This document shows positions 32,872 to 40,375 of a DNA stretch of 64,000 nt, piece after piece. The first letter of the stretch is position 1, and each line of letters starts with the position of its first letter. Origin of the DNA: Agrococcus sp. ARC_14 (GTDB lineage Bacteria; Actinomycetota; Actinomycetes; Actinomycetales; Microbacteriaceae); contig NZ_JAKUDO010000002.1 of the NCBI RefSeq assembly GCF_022436485.1, positions 186,001-250,000 on the forward strand. The letters run 5' to 3'. Below the pieces are notes generated by a model. The model saw nothing but the letters and a program-made list of their open reading frames with translations. It had not been told where the DNA came from and ran no database searches. Made by a program: the position numbers and the translations under genes.

Positions 32872-34430
32872 GCCAGGCGCAGCCCCACAAGGGCAAGGGC
32901 CTCTCTGCTGGATCCGTCGGCCTCATCGGAGCGATCGTCATCGGCGTCTCATGCATCGCTCCGGCGTACACGCTCACCGCCGCGCTCGGCCCGACGGTGT
33001 CGGAGGTCGGTGTGCAGGTGCCCGCGATCATGCTCGCCGGATTCCTGCCCATGCTGCTGGTCGCCTTCGGCTACCGGGAGCTCAACAGCGCCATGCCCGA
33101 CTCCGGCACGACGTTCACCTGGGTGACGCGCGCCTTCGGCCCGTGGGTCGGCTGGATGGCCGGCTGGGGCCTCATCGCGGCGACCATCCTGGTGCTGTCG
33201 AACCTCGCGGGCATCGCCGTCGACTTCTTCTTCCTGCTGCTCGCGCAGGTCTTCGGGCAGCCGGCCATCGCCGACCTGGCCGGCGAGGCGGGCATCAACG
33301 TGCTCGTCTGCCTGCTGTTCATGGCGGGCGCCACCTTCATCTCCTACCGCGACGTCAAGACCACGCAGCGGCTGCAGTACTGGCTCGTCGGCATCCAGGT
33401 GCTCGTGCTCCTAGGCTTCGCCGCGGCCGCCATCGTGCACGTCGCGAACGGCACGGCCTTCGACGCGACGCCCGTCGACCCATCCTGGTTCAACCCCTTC
33501 GCCGTCAGCTCGTTCACCGCCTTCGCGGCAGGCCTGTCGCTGTCGATCTTCATCTTCTGGGGCTGGGATGTCACGCTCACGATGAACGAGGAGACGAAGG
33601 GCTCAGACAAGACGCCGGGGCTCGCTGCCACCTGGACCGTCGTGATCATCATGGTGCTCTACCTGCTGCTCGCGATCTCGCTGATCGCCTACGCGGGCGT
33701 CGGCGACGGGGAGTTCGGGCTCGGCAACGCCGACATCCAGGACAACGTGTTCTTCGCGCTCGCGGGCCCGATCCTGGGGCCGCTCGCCGTGCTCGTCTCG
33801 CTCGCGGTGCTCATGAGCTCTGCCGCATCGCTGCAGTCGACGTTCGTGAGCCCCGCGCGCACGCTGCTCGCGATGGGCCACTACGGCGCGCTGCCGGGGC
33901 CCTTCGCACGCGTGACCGAGCGCTTCAAGTCGCCCGGCTTCGCGACGCTCGTGGCGAGCGCGGTGGCGAGCGGCTTCTACGCGATCATGCGCTTCATCAG
34001 CGAGAACGTGCTGTGGGACACCATCACGGCGCTGGGCATGATGATCTGCTTCTACTACGGGCTGACGGCGTTCGCGGCGGTCTGGTACTTCCGCCGCACC
34101 TGGTTCCAGTCGTGGCGCACCGCGCTCTACCGGCTCGTGTTCCCGCTGCTCGGCGGCACCGTGCTCGCGGTGCTGTTCGTGACGACGCTCATCGACTCGA
34201 TGGACCCGGAGTACGGCTCGGGCTCGAACATCGGAGGGCTCGGGCTGGTGTTCGTGCTCGGCATCGTCACGCTCGGCCTCGGCGTCGTCGTCATGATCGT
34301 GCAGGCGGTGCGGCAGCCGGCGTTCTTCCGCGGCGAGCGCATCGCAATCGGCGCCTCGGATGGCGGCCGCGACCTGACGCTCGACACGGCGATGCTCGAG
34401 GTGCCGAAGCCGGAGCAGCCCGTCGGCTAG
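32868..34430 (+). CDS. APC superfamily amino acid/amine permease
   Basis: A 520-residue secondary transporter with about 12 hydrophobic helices. The first helix region (GLIGAIVIGVSCIAPAYTLT) carries the APC G-[SG]-I-like unwound segment, and a WGWDVTLTMNEETK block corresponds to the conserved helix 6 region. Members import amines or amino acids by proton symport or exchange. Overlap with an amine oxidase suggests putrescine or another biogenic amine as substrate. The ATG overlaps the oxidase stop; the longer open frame is internal to that gene. Its stop codon lies in a CTAG palindrome shared with the convergent radA stop. Confidence 0.85.
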   Translation: MSQAQPHKGKGLSAGSVGLIGAIVIGVSCIAPAYTLTAALGPTVSEVGVQVPAIMLAGFLPMLLVAFGYRELNSAMPDSGTTFTWVTRAFGPWVGWMAGWGLIAATILVLSNLAGIAVDFFFLLLAQVFGQPAIADLAGEAGINVLVCLLFMAGATFISYRDVKTTQRLQYWLVGIQVLVLLGFAAAAIVHVANGTAFDATPVDPSWFNPFAVSSFTAFAAGLSLSIFIFWGWDVTLTMNEETKGSDKTPGLAATWTVVIIMVLYLLLAISLIAYAGVGDGEFGLGNADIQDNVFFALAGPILGPLAVLVSLAVLMSSAASLQSTFVSPARTLLAMGHYGALPGPFARVTERFKSPGFATLVASAVASGFYAIMRFISENVLWDTITALGMMICFYYGLTAFAAVWYFRRTWFQSWRTALYRLVFPLLGGTVLAVLFVTTLIDSMDPEYGSGSNIGGLGLVFVLGIVTLGLGVVVMIVQAVRQPAFFRGERIAIGASDGGRDLTLDTAMLEVPKPEQPVG

Positions 34431-35788
34431 AAATCCGGCACGGCCACCAGCCGCGGGCGGGCCTCTGCCTCACGACGCCCCTGGCTGATCGCCTCGGGGA
34501 TGGCGTTGCGCACCAGCGCGACGCTCTCGTCGATGACACGGGTGTAGCCCAGCCGTCGAGCCTCGGTGACGCGACGCTTGACGGCGGAGGCAGCGCGGAC
34601 CTCGCCCGCGAGCGAGAGCTCACCGATCGCGGCGAGGCGACCGGGGAGCGCGACGTTCCTGTCGGCGCTGGCGATCGCGAGCGCGATGGCGAGGTCGGCG
34701 CCCGGCTCGGTGAGCTTGATGCCGCCGACGGTGGACACGTAGACGTCCTTGGCGCCCAGCTGCATGCCCGTGTGCCGCTCGAGCACCGCGAGCACCATCG
34801 CGACGCGCGAGGCGTCCACGCCGTTGACGACCCGGCGCGGCTGCGGCGTCGAGGCGGCGACCACGAGCGCCTGCACCTCCACCGGGATCGCCCGCCGCCC
34901 CTCGAGCGCGACCGTGACGCACGTGCCGGCGAGCGGCGTCGTCGAGCGCGAGAGGAACAGGCCGGATGGGTCTGGCACCTCGAGGATGCCGTCGCCGGTC
35001 ATCTCGAAGCAGCCGACCTCGTCGGTGGGTCCGAAGCGGTTCTTCGACGCGCGCACGAAGCGCAGCGCTGTCTGCCGGTCGCCGTCGAAGTGCGCGACCA
35101 CGTCGACGAGGTGCTCGAGCACGCGGGGACCCGCGACCGAGCCGTCCTTGGTGACGTGCCCGACCAGCAGCAGGGGCACATCCGCTTCCTTGGCCGCGCG
35201 CGTGAGCGCAGAGGCGACGTCGCGCACCTGGCTCGGCCCGCCGGCGAGCCCCTCGTTGTCGGCGTTGGCGACGGCCTGCACCGAGTCGACGATCACGAGC
35301 TCTGGCTGGGTGTCGCGCAGCTGCCCGAGGATCGTCCCCAGGTCGGTCTCGCTCGCGAGGTAGAGCTGCGGCTCGAGCGCGCCCGTGCGCTCGGCGCGCA
35401 GCCGCACCTGCGCGAGCGACTCCTCGCCGGAGACGTAGAGCACGCGCTTGCCGGCGGAGGCCGCCTTCGCCGCGACGGCGAGCAGCAGCGTCGACTTGCC
35501 GACGCCCGGCTCGCCGGAGCACAGCACCACCGCACCCGGCACGATGCCGCCGCCGAGCACGCGATCGAACTCCGAGATCCCGGTCGGCCACCTGGGCGCA
35601 TCCGCCGTCTGCAGCTCGGTGATCGGGCGGGCAGCGCGGTCGGCCGGCACCGAGCCGGCGCTCACGCGGGACGAGCTCGTGCCCGCCGCCTCGACCGTGC
35701 CCCACTGCTGGCACTCACCGCAGCGGCCGACCCACTTGAGGGTCGTCCAGCCACACTCGGAGCAGCGGAATCCGGGAGCCTTGACCAT
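34427..35788 (-). CDS. radA: DNA repair protein RadA
   Basis: A 453-residue RecA-like ATPase that processes branched recombination intermediates. An N-terminal C4 zinc finger (C9, C12, C23, C26) precedes the RecA core with Walker A GEPGVGKST and the RadA-specific KNRFGPTDE motif. The C-terminal half is a Lon-protease-like domain without a proteolytic site (DVYVSTVGGIKLTEPGADLA). Length is standard. The ATG lies seven bases from a TAGCCT -10 box on the minus strand. It converges on the permease gene with a 4-bp overlap and no terminator between. Confidence 0.95.
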   Translation of the reverse strand: MVKAPGFRCSECGWTTLKWVGRCGECQQWGTVEAAGTSSSRVSAGSVPADRAARPITELQTADAPRWPTGISEFDRVLGGGIVPGAVVLCSGEPGVGKSTLLLAVAAKAASAGKRVLYVSGEESLAQVRLRAERTGALEPQLYLASETDLGTILGQLRDTQPELVIVDSVQAVANADNEGLAGGPSQVRDVASALTRAAKEADVPLLLVGHVTKDGSVAGPRVLEHLVDVVAHFDGDRQTALRFVRASKNRFGPTDEVGCFEMTGDGILEVPDPSGLFLSRSTTPLAGTCVTVALEGRRAIPVEVQALVVAASTPQPRRVVNGVDASRVAMVLAVLERHTGMQLGAKDVYVSTVGGIKLTEPGADLAIALAIASADRNVALPGRLAAIGELSLAGEVRAASAVKRRVTEARRLGYTRVIDESVALVRNAIPEAISQGRREAEARPRLVAVPDF

Positions 35789-35795
35789 GCGTCCG

Positions 35796-35801
35796 AGGCT
35801 A
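35796..35801 (-). promoter_or_regulatory. -10 box (TAGCCT) for radA
   Basis: On the minus strand TAGCCT is followed by seven bases and the radA ATG, with no ribosome site, consistent with a leaderless transcript. Confidence 0.45.
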
Positions 35802-35867
35802 GCGGCGACCGCTGACGTGCCGCGCCACGACGGACGCGCCTGTCAGCGGTCGCCGAGCCCCATCGAC

Positions 35868-35873
35868 TACGTT
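35868..35873 (+). promoter_or_regulatory. -10 box (TACGTT), leaderless arrangement
   Basis: TACGTT, then TGCCCC, then ATG. It selects this ATG over the much longer open frame that is antisense to radA. Confidence 0.5.
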
Positions 35874-35879
35874 TGCCCC

Positions 35880-36248
35880 ATGCTCACCGTCGGCTCCATC
35901 GTGATCCGCTGCTCCGACCTCGAGCGTCAGCTGCTGTTCTGGAGCGCCGCGCTCGACTACGAGCCGCGCCTGCCGATCGACGCCGACTTCGCGCTGCTGC
36001 GGCCGCGCGCCGGTGAGGGGCCGAACGTCTCGCTCGACGCGCACCCGAGTGAGCGCAGCCTGCCGCCACGCATCCACCTCGACCTCTACGCCGACGACCA
36101 GGCGGCGGAGGTCGCGCGCCTGGAGGCGCTCGGCGCGCAGCAGGTGCATTGGCCGAAGCGCCCCGACGACGCCGACTACCTGATCATGGAGGACCCGGAG
36201 GGCAACCGCTTCTGCGTGGTCGACGCCGCACCGGGGGAGGCCGCATGA
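35880..36248 (+). CDS. VOC family (glyoxalase-fold) protein
   Basis: A 122-residue vicinal-oxygen-chelate protein of the glyoxalase-like type. It begins with the usual strand VGSIVIRCSDLERQLLFW and ends with the EDPEGNRFCVVD motif that carries a conserved glutamate. A central HLDLYADDQAAEVARLEALG matches the second half of the repeat. Such proteins include antibiotic-resistance and dioxygenase-like members; no substrate can be given. The stop overlaps the ATG of a GNAT gene (ATGA), so the two form a leaderless two-gene operon. Confidence 0.8.
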   Translation: MLTVGSIVIRCSDLERQLLFWSAALDYEPRLPIDADFALLRPRAGEGPNVSLDAHPSERSLPPRIHLDLYADDQAAEVARLEALGAQQVHWPKRPDDADYLIMEDPEGNRFCVVDAAPGEAA

Positions 36249-36766
36249 CCGCGAACATCCGAGACGCCACGATCGACGACGTCGCCGGCATCGCGCGCGT
36301 GCGCGTCGACACCTGGCGCGCGGCCTACGGCGGGCTCGTGCCACAGGAGATCCTCGACCGCATGGACGTCGAGCGCGAGACCGCCCGCCGCATGGAGCAC
36401 TGGGATGACATGCACGCGGATGCGGGCTGCCACGACCTGGTCGCGGTGGTCGATGGCGAGGTGGTCGGCTGGGCGATGTGCGGGCCGGCGCGCGATCAGG
36501 ATGCGCCGGCGACGGGCGAGGTCTATGCGATCTACGCGCACGCGTCGCGCTGGTCGCGGGGCGTCGGCAATGCCCTGCTGAGCGAGCTCGAGCGGCGGCT
36601 CGTCGCCGACGGCCACCAGGGCGCCTACCTGTGGCGGCTGCTCGGCAACGAGCGCGCGGCGCACTTCTACGAGGCGCACGGCTGGCATGCCGACGGCGGG
36701 GAGAAGGCGCACGAGGGGCTGGTGGAGCAGCGGCACCTGCGCCACCTGGGTGCCGCCTCGGTTTGA
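36245..36766 (+). CDS. GNAT family N-acetyltransferase
   Basis: A 173-residue acetyltransferase opening with IRDATIDDVAGIARVRVDTW. The acetyl-CoA-binding region is SRWSRGVGNALLSELERRL, and a C-terminal NERAAHFYEAHGW motif is typical of GNATs acting on small amines or protein N termini. It is translationally coupled to the VOC gene. The stop codon lies inside the predicted -35 of the downstream tRNA-Ser promoter. The substrate is unknown. Confidence 0.85.
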   Translation: MTANIRDATIDDVAGIARVRVDTWRAAYGGLVPQEILDRMDVERETARRMEHWDDMHADAGCHDLVAVVDGEVVGWAMCGPARDQDAPATGEVYAIYAHASRWSRGVGNALLSELERRLVADGHQGAYLWRLLGNERAAHFYEAHGWHADGGEKAHEGLVEQRHLRHLGAASV

Positions 36767-36792
36767 GCAGCACCGCTGTGCTCGTGTAAGGT
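36763..36792 (+). promoter_or_regulatory. Promoter of tRNA-Ser(CGA)
   Basis: TTGAGC (36763-36768), an 18-base spacer and TAAGGT (36787-36792) place the transcription start about at the mature tRNA 5' end. The -35 overlaps the stop codon of the GNAT gene. Confidence 0.55.
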
Positions 36793-36800
36793 CGTCCCTT

Positions 36801-36891
36801 GGTGACGTGTCCGAGCGGCCGAAGGTGCGACTCTCGAAAAGTCGTGTAGGGTAACCCCCTACCGTGGGTTCAAATCCCACCGTCACCGCCA
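36801..36891 (+). tRNA. tRNA-Ser (anticodon CGA)
   Basis: A class II tRNA with acceptor stem GGTGACG/CGTCACC, anticodon loop CTCGAAA between CGACT and AGTCG, a long variable arm (TGTAGGGTAACCCCCTACC), discriminator G and encoded CCA. It reads TCG codons. Confidence 0.95.
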
Positions 36892-36930
36892 AACCGCGTC
36901 TTTGCTCTCGCCAGCAAGGGCGCGGTTTTT
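36892..36930 (+). terminator. Intrinsic terminator of tRNA-Ser
   Basis: A 15-bp stem with two G-T pairs (AACCGCGTCTTTGCT against AGCAAGGGCGCGGTT) followed directly by a run of five T. It is the most canonical terminator in the window. Confidence 0.85.
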
Positions 36931-36947
36931 CTTGCTGGCAGGGAGCT

Positions 36948-37634
36948 TCAGCGGCGGCGGCCCGGGCCGGGGCGGCCGGATCTGCCGGGGCCGCCGGGGC
37001 GGCGGGGGCGATTGGCGCCGGGCTTGGGCTTCGGCTTCGAGGAGCGCGGCTTCGCGCCGGTGGCGGCGTTGCCCGGCTCGACGAGGTGCTCGCGGTCGCC
37101 GCGGGAGGAGCCCGGCTTGCGCCCGCGGGCGATGCCGATGAGCTCCTGGTGCAATGGCGAGTCGGCGGCTTCGAGCCAGACGAGCGCGATGGTCGTCGGC
37201 GGCAGGTCGGTGACGACGCGCTGGCGCGTGTCGGGGCCGGAGAGCGCGCGCGCGACCGACATCGGCACGATCGCGACGCCGGCGCCCGCCGCGACCGTCT
37301 CGAGCAGCTGCGCGAGCGTCAGCTCGCCCTGCTCGAGCATCGGCTCGCCGTCGAGATCGGCGGTCGTCACCGTCTCGAACGCCACGATCGGGTGGCCCTT
37401 CGCGGCGACGACCACCGGCAGCTCGTCGTAGAGGCGCACGATGTGGAGGCCCTCACCGGCGACGGGCAGCCGCGCCAGCACGGCATCGACCCGTCCGTCC
37501 TGCAGCGCCAGCACCGCATCCGCCTCGTCGATCGAGACGAGCTGCGCTGGCACGTCGGGCACCCGCTCGCGCCAGACGCGCAGCCACTTGGCAGGGGTCA
37601 CCCCCGGCACACCGCCCAGCCTGAATCGCTCCAT
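36948..37634 (-). CDS. LysR-type substrate-binding domain protein without HTH, basic C-terminal tail
   Basis: A 228-residue protein corresponding to the effector-binding half of a LysR regulator (RLGGVPGVTPAKWLRVWRER, then GRVDAVLARLPVAGEGLHIV and GAGVAIVPMSVARAL). There is no N-terminal winged helix-turn-helix. Instead, the last 50 residues are rich in Arg, Lys, Pro and Gly (PRSSKPKPKPGANRPRRPGG), which could contact nucleic acid. Stand-alone LysR-substrate-domain proteins occur in Microbacteriaceae; whether they regulate is unknown. The ATG lies six bases from CAGACT on the minus strand, a leaderless arrangement. A long inverted repeat lies about 75 bases upstream of the start. Confidence 0.75.
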   Translation of the reverse strand: MERFRLGGVPGVTPAKWLRVWRERVPDVPAQLVSIDEADAVLALQDGRVDAVLARLPVAGEGLHIVRLYDELPVVVAAKGHPIVAFETVTTADLDGEPMLEQGELTLAQLLETVAAGAGVAIVPMSVARALSGPDTRQRVVTDLPPTTIALVWLEAADSPLHQELIGIARGRKPGSSRGDREHLVEPGNAATGAKPRSSKPKPKPGANRPRRPGGPGRSGRPGPGRRR

Positions 37635-37640
37635 GGGCTC

Positions 37641-37646
37641 AGTCTG
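37641..37646 (-). promoter_or_regulatory. -10 box (CAGACT) for the LysR-like gene, leaderless
   Basis: On the minus strand CAGACT, GAGCCC, ATG. It supports the internal ATG at 37634 over upstream codons of the same open frame. Confidence 0.4.
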
Positions 37647-37708
37647 CCGTGCCGAGCGGCCGTGGTTGGCAGCCAGACCTGCGGGGAGGTGCTGGGCTGG
37701 CACAGACC

Positions 37709-37787
37709 GCGCGCGTTCGATCGGCCCGAGCGCGTCGCGGGCCCGCCATTCCGGTCGGCGTGCCGCTCAGCCCGATCGAACGCGCGC
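37709..37787. repeat. Long perfect inverted repeat, element 1 (16-bp arms, 47-base loop)
   Basis: GCGCGCGTTCGATCGG (37709-37724) is matched exactly by its complement at 37772-37787. It lies 17 bases beyond the esterase stop on the minus strand and well upstream of the LysR-like promoter. The loop contains CGCC...GGCG on the minus strand. It resembles element 2 at 47596 in layout though not in arm sequence. Confidence 0.75.
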
Positions 37788-37804
37788 CGAAGGCGGCAAG
37801 AGGC

Positions 37805-38458
37805 TCAGACGCGCTCGAGGAAGGCCACCACGTCGGCGAGCTCCTCCGCGACGATCGTGTGCGCGCGGGCGTACGTGCGCCGGTCGACGTCGAAGTGCGC
37901 GTCGAGCCACGGCGTCGAGCGCTCGATCTTGTCGGTGTGGATGACCTGGTCGAGCGTGCCGATCGTCGTCAGCAGCGGGATGCGCGGCTGCTGTGCCGAC
38001 AGCTCGGCGTCGCCGGGCAGCTCGCCTGCGTGCACGAAGGAGGCGAGGTGTGCGATCGAGGCGAAGCGCGCAGGCGCGATGCGCGCGAGCTGCACGGCCA
38101 TCGCGCCGCCCTGCGAGAAGCCCAGCAGGTGCACCCGTGCGTACCGCTGCTCGAGCCCGTCGAGCCAGGCGAGCACCGCGTGCGCGGCCTCGTCGATGAT
38201 GGTGTGGTCGTCGCTGTCGATCGGCGAGAACTCGAACCAGGCGAAGCCGCCGCCATAGGGGATCGGGGCGCGCAGCGAGGCCACGGTGAGGGCCGCCGGC
38301 AGGTGAGGGGCGAGCCCGAACAGGTCGCCCTCGTGCGAGCCGATGCCGTGCATGACCACGAGCAGCTCGCGCGGCTCGTCGGCCGACCGCTCGTCGCCGG
38401 GCACGCCCTCGCGCCAGCGGACCACATCCGCGTCGATCTGCAGCACGACATCCCCCAT
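37805..38458 (-). CDS. Alpha/beta hydrolase, carboxylesterase/phospholipase family
   Basis: A 217-residue serine hydrolase of the carboxylesterase/phospholipase (Est/YpfH-like) group. It opens with LLVVMHGIGSHEGDLFGLAP (oxyanion region) and has the nucleophile elbow GFSQGG. A later GTLDQVIHTDKIE segment supplies the acid, and H in ARAHTIVAEE supplies the histidine. Length fits the family. The start is uncertain: the same frame has an ATG at 38512 that would collide with the divergent gene. A predicted transcription start near 38488 favours 38458. Substrate unknown. Confidence 0.75.
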   Translation of the reverse strand: MGDVVLQIDADVVRWREGVPGDERSADEPRELLVVMHGIGSHEGDLFGLAPHLPAALTVASLRAPIPYGGGFAWFEFSPIDSDDHTIIDEAAHAVLAWLDGLEQRYARVHLLGFSQGGAMAVQLARIAPARFASIAHLASFVHAGELPGDAELSAQQPRIPLLTTIGTLDQVIHTDKIERSTPWLDAHFDVDRRTYARAHTIVAEELADVVAFLERV

Positions 38459-38494
38459 CTCCGGCGCCACCGGGCGGCGAGCACCATCAGGAAC

Positions 38495-38504
38495 ACCGTA
38501 GCCT
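38495..38504. promoter_or_regulatory. Divergent overlapping -10 boxes
   Basis: Plus strand: TAGCCT (38499-38504), CGAGGC, then ATG of the membrane protein. Minus strand: TACGGT (38500-38495) for the hydrolase, with a leader of about 30 bases. The hexamers share the central TA, as also seen between ppa and tilS. Confidence 0.4.
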
Positions 38505-38510
38505 CGAGGC

Positions 38511-39743
38511 ATGGCGAACACGTCGGCGACCACCAGGGTGCTGAGCCCGGTCGGCGGCTCTGGGAGCGGCCGCCGCAGACCGACGCGCCGCGGCGCCGCG
38601 CGCATCGGCCGGGTCGTCTCGCTCGATGCCGCACGCGGCCTGCTGGTGCTCGCGACCGTCTTCTGGCTCGCAGCTCCGCGCCGCCCGTTCCCGGGCTCCG
38701 GGCCGTGGGGCGCGATCGGCATCGACGCGATCGTGCTGCCCGCCTTCGCCGTCGTGCTCGGCTGCGCCTTCGCCATGGCGCAGCACCGCAGCTGGTCGAC
38801 CGCCGGCCGCGTCATCCGCCGCACCCTCATCCTGCTGCTGATCGGCCTGCTCATCGCCGCCGGGGCTGCGCTCATCGCGGGCGCGGCGTCCGGTGTCCCT
38901 GTCGACCCGGAGGCGGGCACCCTCGGCGGTCTCGAGCGCATCCGGGTCGCAGGCCCGCTGCTGCAGCTCGGCGTCGCCGCCGCCGCGCTCGGCCTGCTCG
39001 GCGTGCTCGCGCGCAGCTGGGCCGGCTGGGCCTTCGCAGTGGTGCTCGCGACCGGCGTGGGGGCGGGCGCGCTGTGGCTGGCCACGGGACTCTGCGGTGA
39101 GCTGAGCGATCGCTGCAGCCCCGCGACGCTCATCGTCACGGGGGTGGCGGATGCGGCAGGCAGCACGGCAGACCCGCTCATCATCGTCGCGGTCACCACG
39201 GTCGTCGCAGGGCTCGGCCTCGCGCTGCCAGCAGCAGCCGGCGCCGCGCTCGTGCACGCGTTCCTGCGTGCACGCAGCGTCAGCGGCCACCAGCGCGGCC
39301 GCGTGATCGGCTACGGGCTGCTCGCCGCACTGCTGTTCGGCATCCTCGGCGTGCTCGCCTTCTTCACGCCCACCGTCTGGGGCCAGCAGGCGCTCCAGCC
39401 GGCGACCGCGCTCTGGACGCCGCCGCTCACCCTCTTCGTCGCGACGCTGGCCGGCCTGCTCGCGACCGCGATGCATCCGGCGATCGACACCGACCTGCGC
39501 GGCGGCACCTCCGCGCTCGGCGTCTTCGCACAGCCGTTCGCCGCGGTCGGCCGCATCAGCCTGCTCGCGGTCGGCGCGACGCTCGCCGCACGCACCCTGC
39601 TCGACGCGCTCTCGCCCAGCCCCGTCGAGTGGTTCGCCCGGCTCGGCGACATCCCGTCGATCGCGCTCGGCGGCATCGTGGTGGCGCTGTGGCTCGCGGT
39701 GGCGCAGTGGGCCGAGCGCTCGGGTCGCCGCCTGCGTCCCTAG
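38511..39743 (+). CDS. Multi-pass membrane acyltransferase-like protein (DUF1624/HGSNAT-like)
   Basis: A 410-residue integral membrane protein with about ten hydrophobic helices. After a basic N terminus the segment IGRVVSLDAARGLLVLATVF matches the R-x-x-S-[LI]-D-x-[AF]-R-G opening of the heparan-alpha-glucosaminide N-acetyltransferase-like/YeiB/DUF1624 group of membrane acyltransferases. No soluble domain is attached. Such proteins modify extracytoplasmic sugars or lipids; the substrate here is unknown. The ATG is supported by TAGCCT six bases upstream. Confidence 0.65.
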   Translation: MANTSATTRVLSPVGGSGSGRRRPTRRGAARIGRVVSLDAARGLLVLATVFWLAAPRRPFPGSGPWGAIGIDAIVLPAFAVVLGCAFAMAQHRSWSTAGRVIRRTLILLLIGLLIAAGAALIAGAASGVPVDPEAGTLGGLERIRVAGPLLQLGVAAAALGLLGVLARSWAGWAFAVVLATGVGAGALWLATGLCGELSDRCSPATLIVTGVADAAGSTADPLIIVAVTTVVAGLGLALPAAAGAALVHAFLRARSVSGHQRGRVIGYGLLAALLFGILGVLAFFTPTVWGQQALQPATALWTPPLTLFVATLAGLLATAMHPAIDTDLRGGTSALGVFAQPFAAVGRISLLAVGATLAARTLLDALSPSPVEWFARLGDIPSIALGGIVVALWLAVAQWAERSGRRLRP

Positions 39744-39772
39744 GGCTCAGCGGGAACCGGCTCCCGAGAGGG

Positions 39773-39778
39773 CACAAT
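39773..39778 (+). promoter_or_regulatory. -10 box (CACAAT), leaderless arrangement
   Basis: CACAAT, GGACGC, ATG. The 6-base spacing recurs, with C in place of T at the first -10 position. Confidence 0.4.
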
Positions 39779-39784
39779 GGACGC

Positions 39785-40324
39785 ATGGCCGTTCGCACCC
39801 CTGACCCCAATCCCGGCTGGCTGAGCGACGAAGAGCTGCAGCAGGTCAGGGAGCGGATGCCGATCCTCTACGTCGAGGCGATCCCGGTCAGGCTCGACGG
39901 CCTCGGCCAGGTCACCGAGGTCGGGATGCTGCTGCGCATGAACGCGCAGAGCGAGATGACGCGCACGATCGTCTCGGGCAGAGTGATGCGCGGCGAGCGG
40001 GTGCGCGACGCGCTCTACCGTCACCTGGAGAAGGATCTCGGGCCGATGGCCTTCCCGCAGCTGCAGGCAGCCCCCGCGCCGTTCCACATCGCCGAGTACT
40101 TCCCGCTGCCGGGCGACGGCATCTACTCCGACGACCGTCAGCATGCGGTCTCGCTCTGCTACATCGTGCCGGTCACCGGCACCTGCGAGCCCCGCCAGGA
40201 CGCCCTCGAGCTCACCTGGCTCTCGCCGGAGGCCGCGGCCTCCGAGCTCGTCACCGTCGAGATGGAGGGTGGCCGCGGGTCGCTCGTGCGGGCGGCGCTG
40301 GCGCACCTGGGCGCCCTGCGCTGA
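39785..40324 (+). CDS. NUDIX-fold protein, DUF4916-like
   Basis: A 179-residue protein with a NUDIX-like core: the segment RGERVRDALYRHLEKDLG stands where the NUDIX box lies, but its REUXEE acids are largely replaced (YRHLEKD). Classical pyrophosphatase activity is therefore uncertain. It begins with a helical segment, WLSDEELQQVRERMPILYVE, typical of the actinobacterial DUF4916 group. The ATG has the -10 box directly upstream; the open frame before it is internal to the membrane protein gene. Function unknown. Confidence 0.7.
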   Translation: MAVRTPDPNPGWLSDEELQQVRERMPILYVEAIPVRLDGLGQVTEVGMLLRMNAQSEMTRTIVSGRVMRGERVRDALYRHLEKDLGPMAFPQLQAAPAPFHIAEYFPLPGDGIYSDDRQHAVSLCYIVPVTGTCEPRQDALELTWLSPEAAASELVTVEMEGGRGSLVRAALAHLGALR

Positions 40325-40363
40325 GGGAGCGGTCGCGCGCCGCTCCTCAGCTCCAGGGAGCCG

Positions 40364-40369
40364 TAGGCT
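40364..40369 (+). promoter_or_regulatory. -10 box (TAGGCT), leaderless arrangement
   Basis: TAGGCT, GGCCGC, ATG of the ComB-like gene; the 6-base gap holds no ribosome site. Confidence 0.5.
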
Positions 40370-40375
40370 GGCCGC

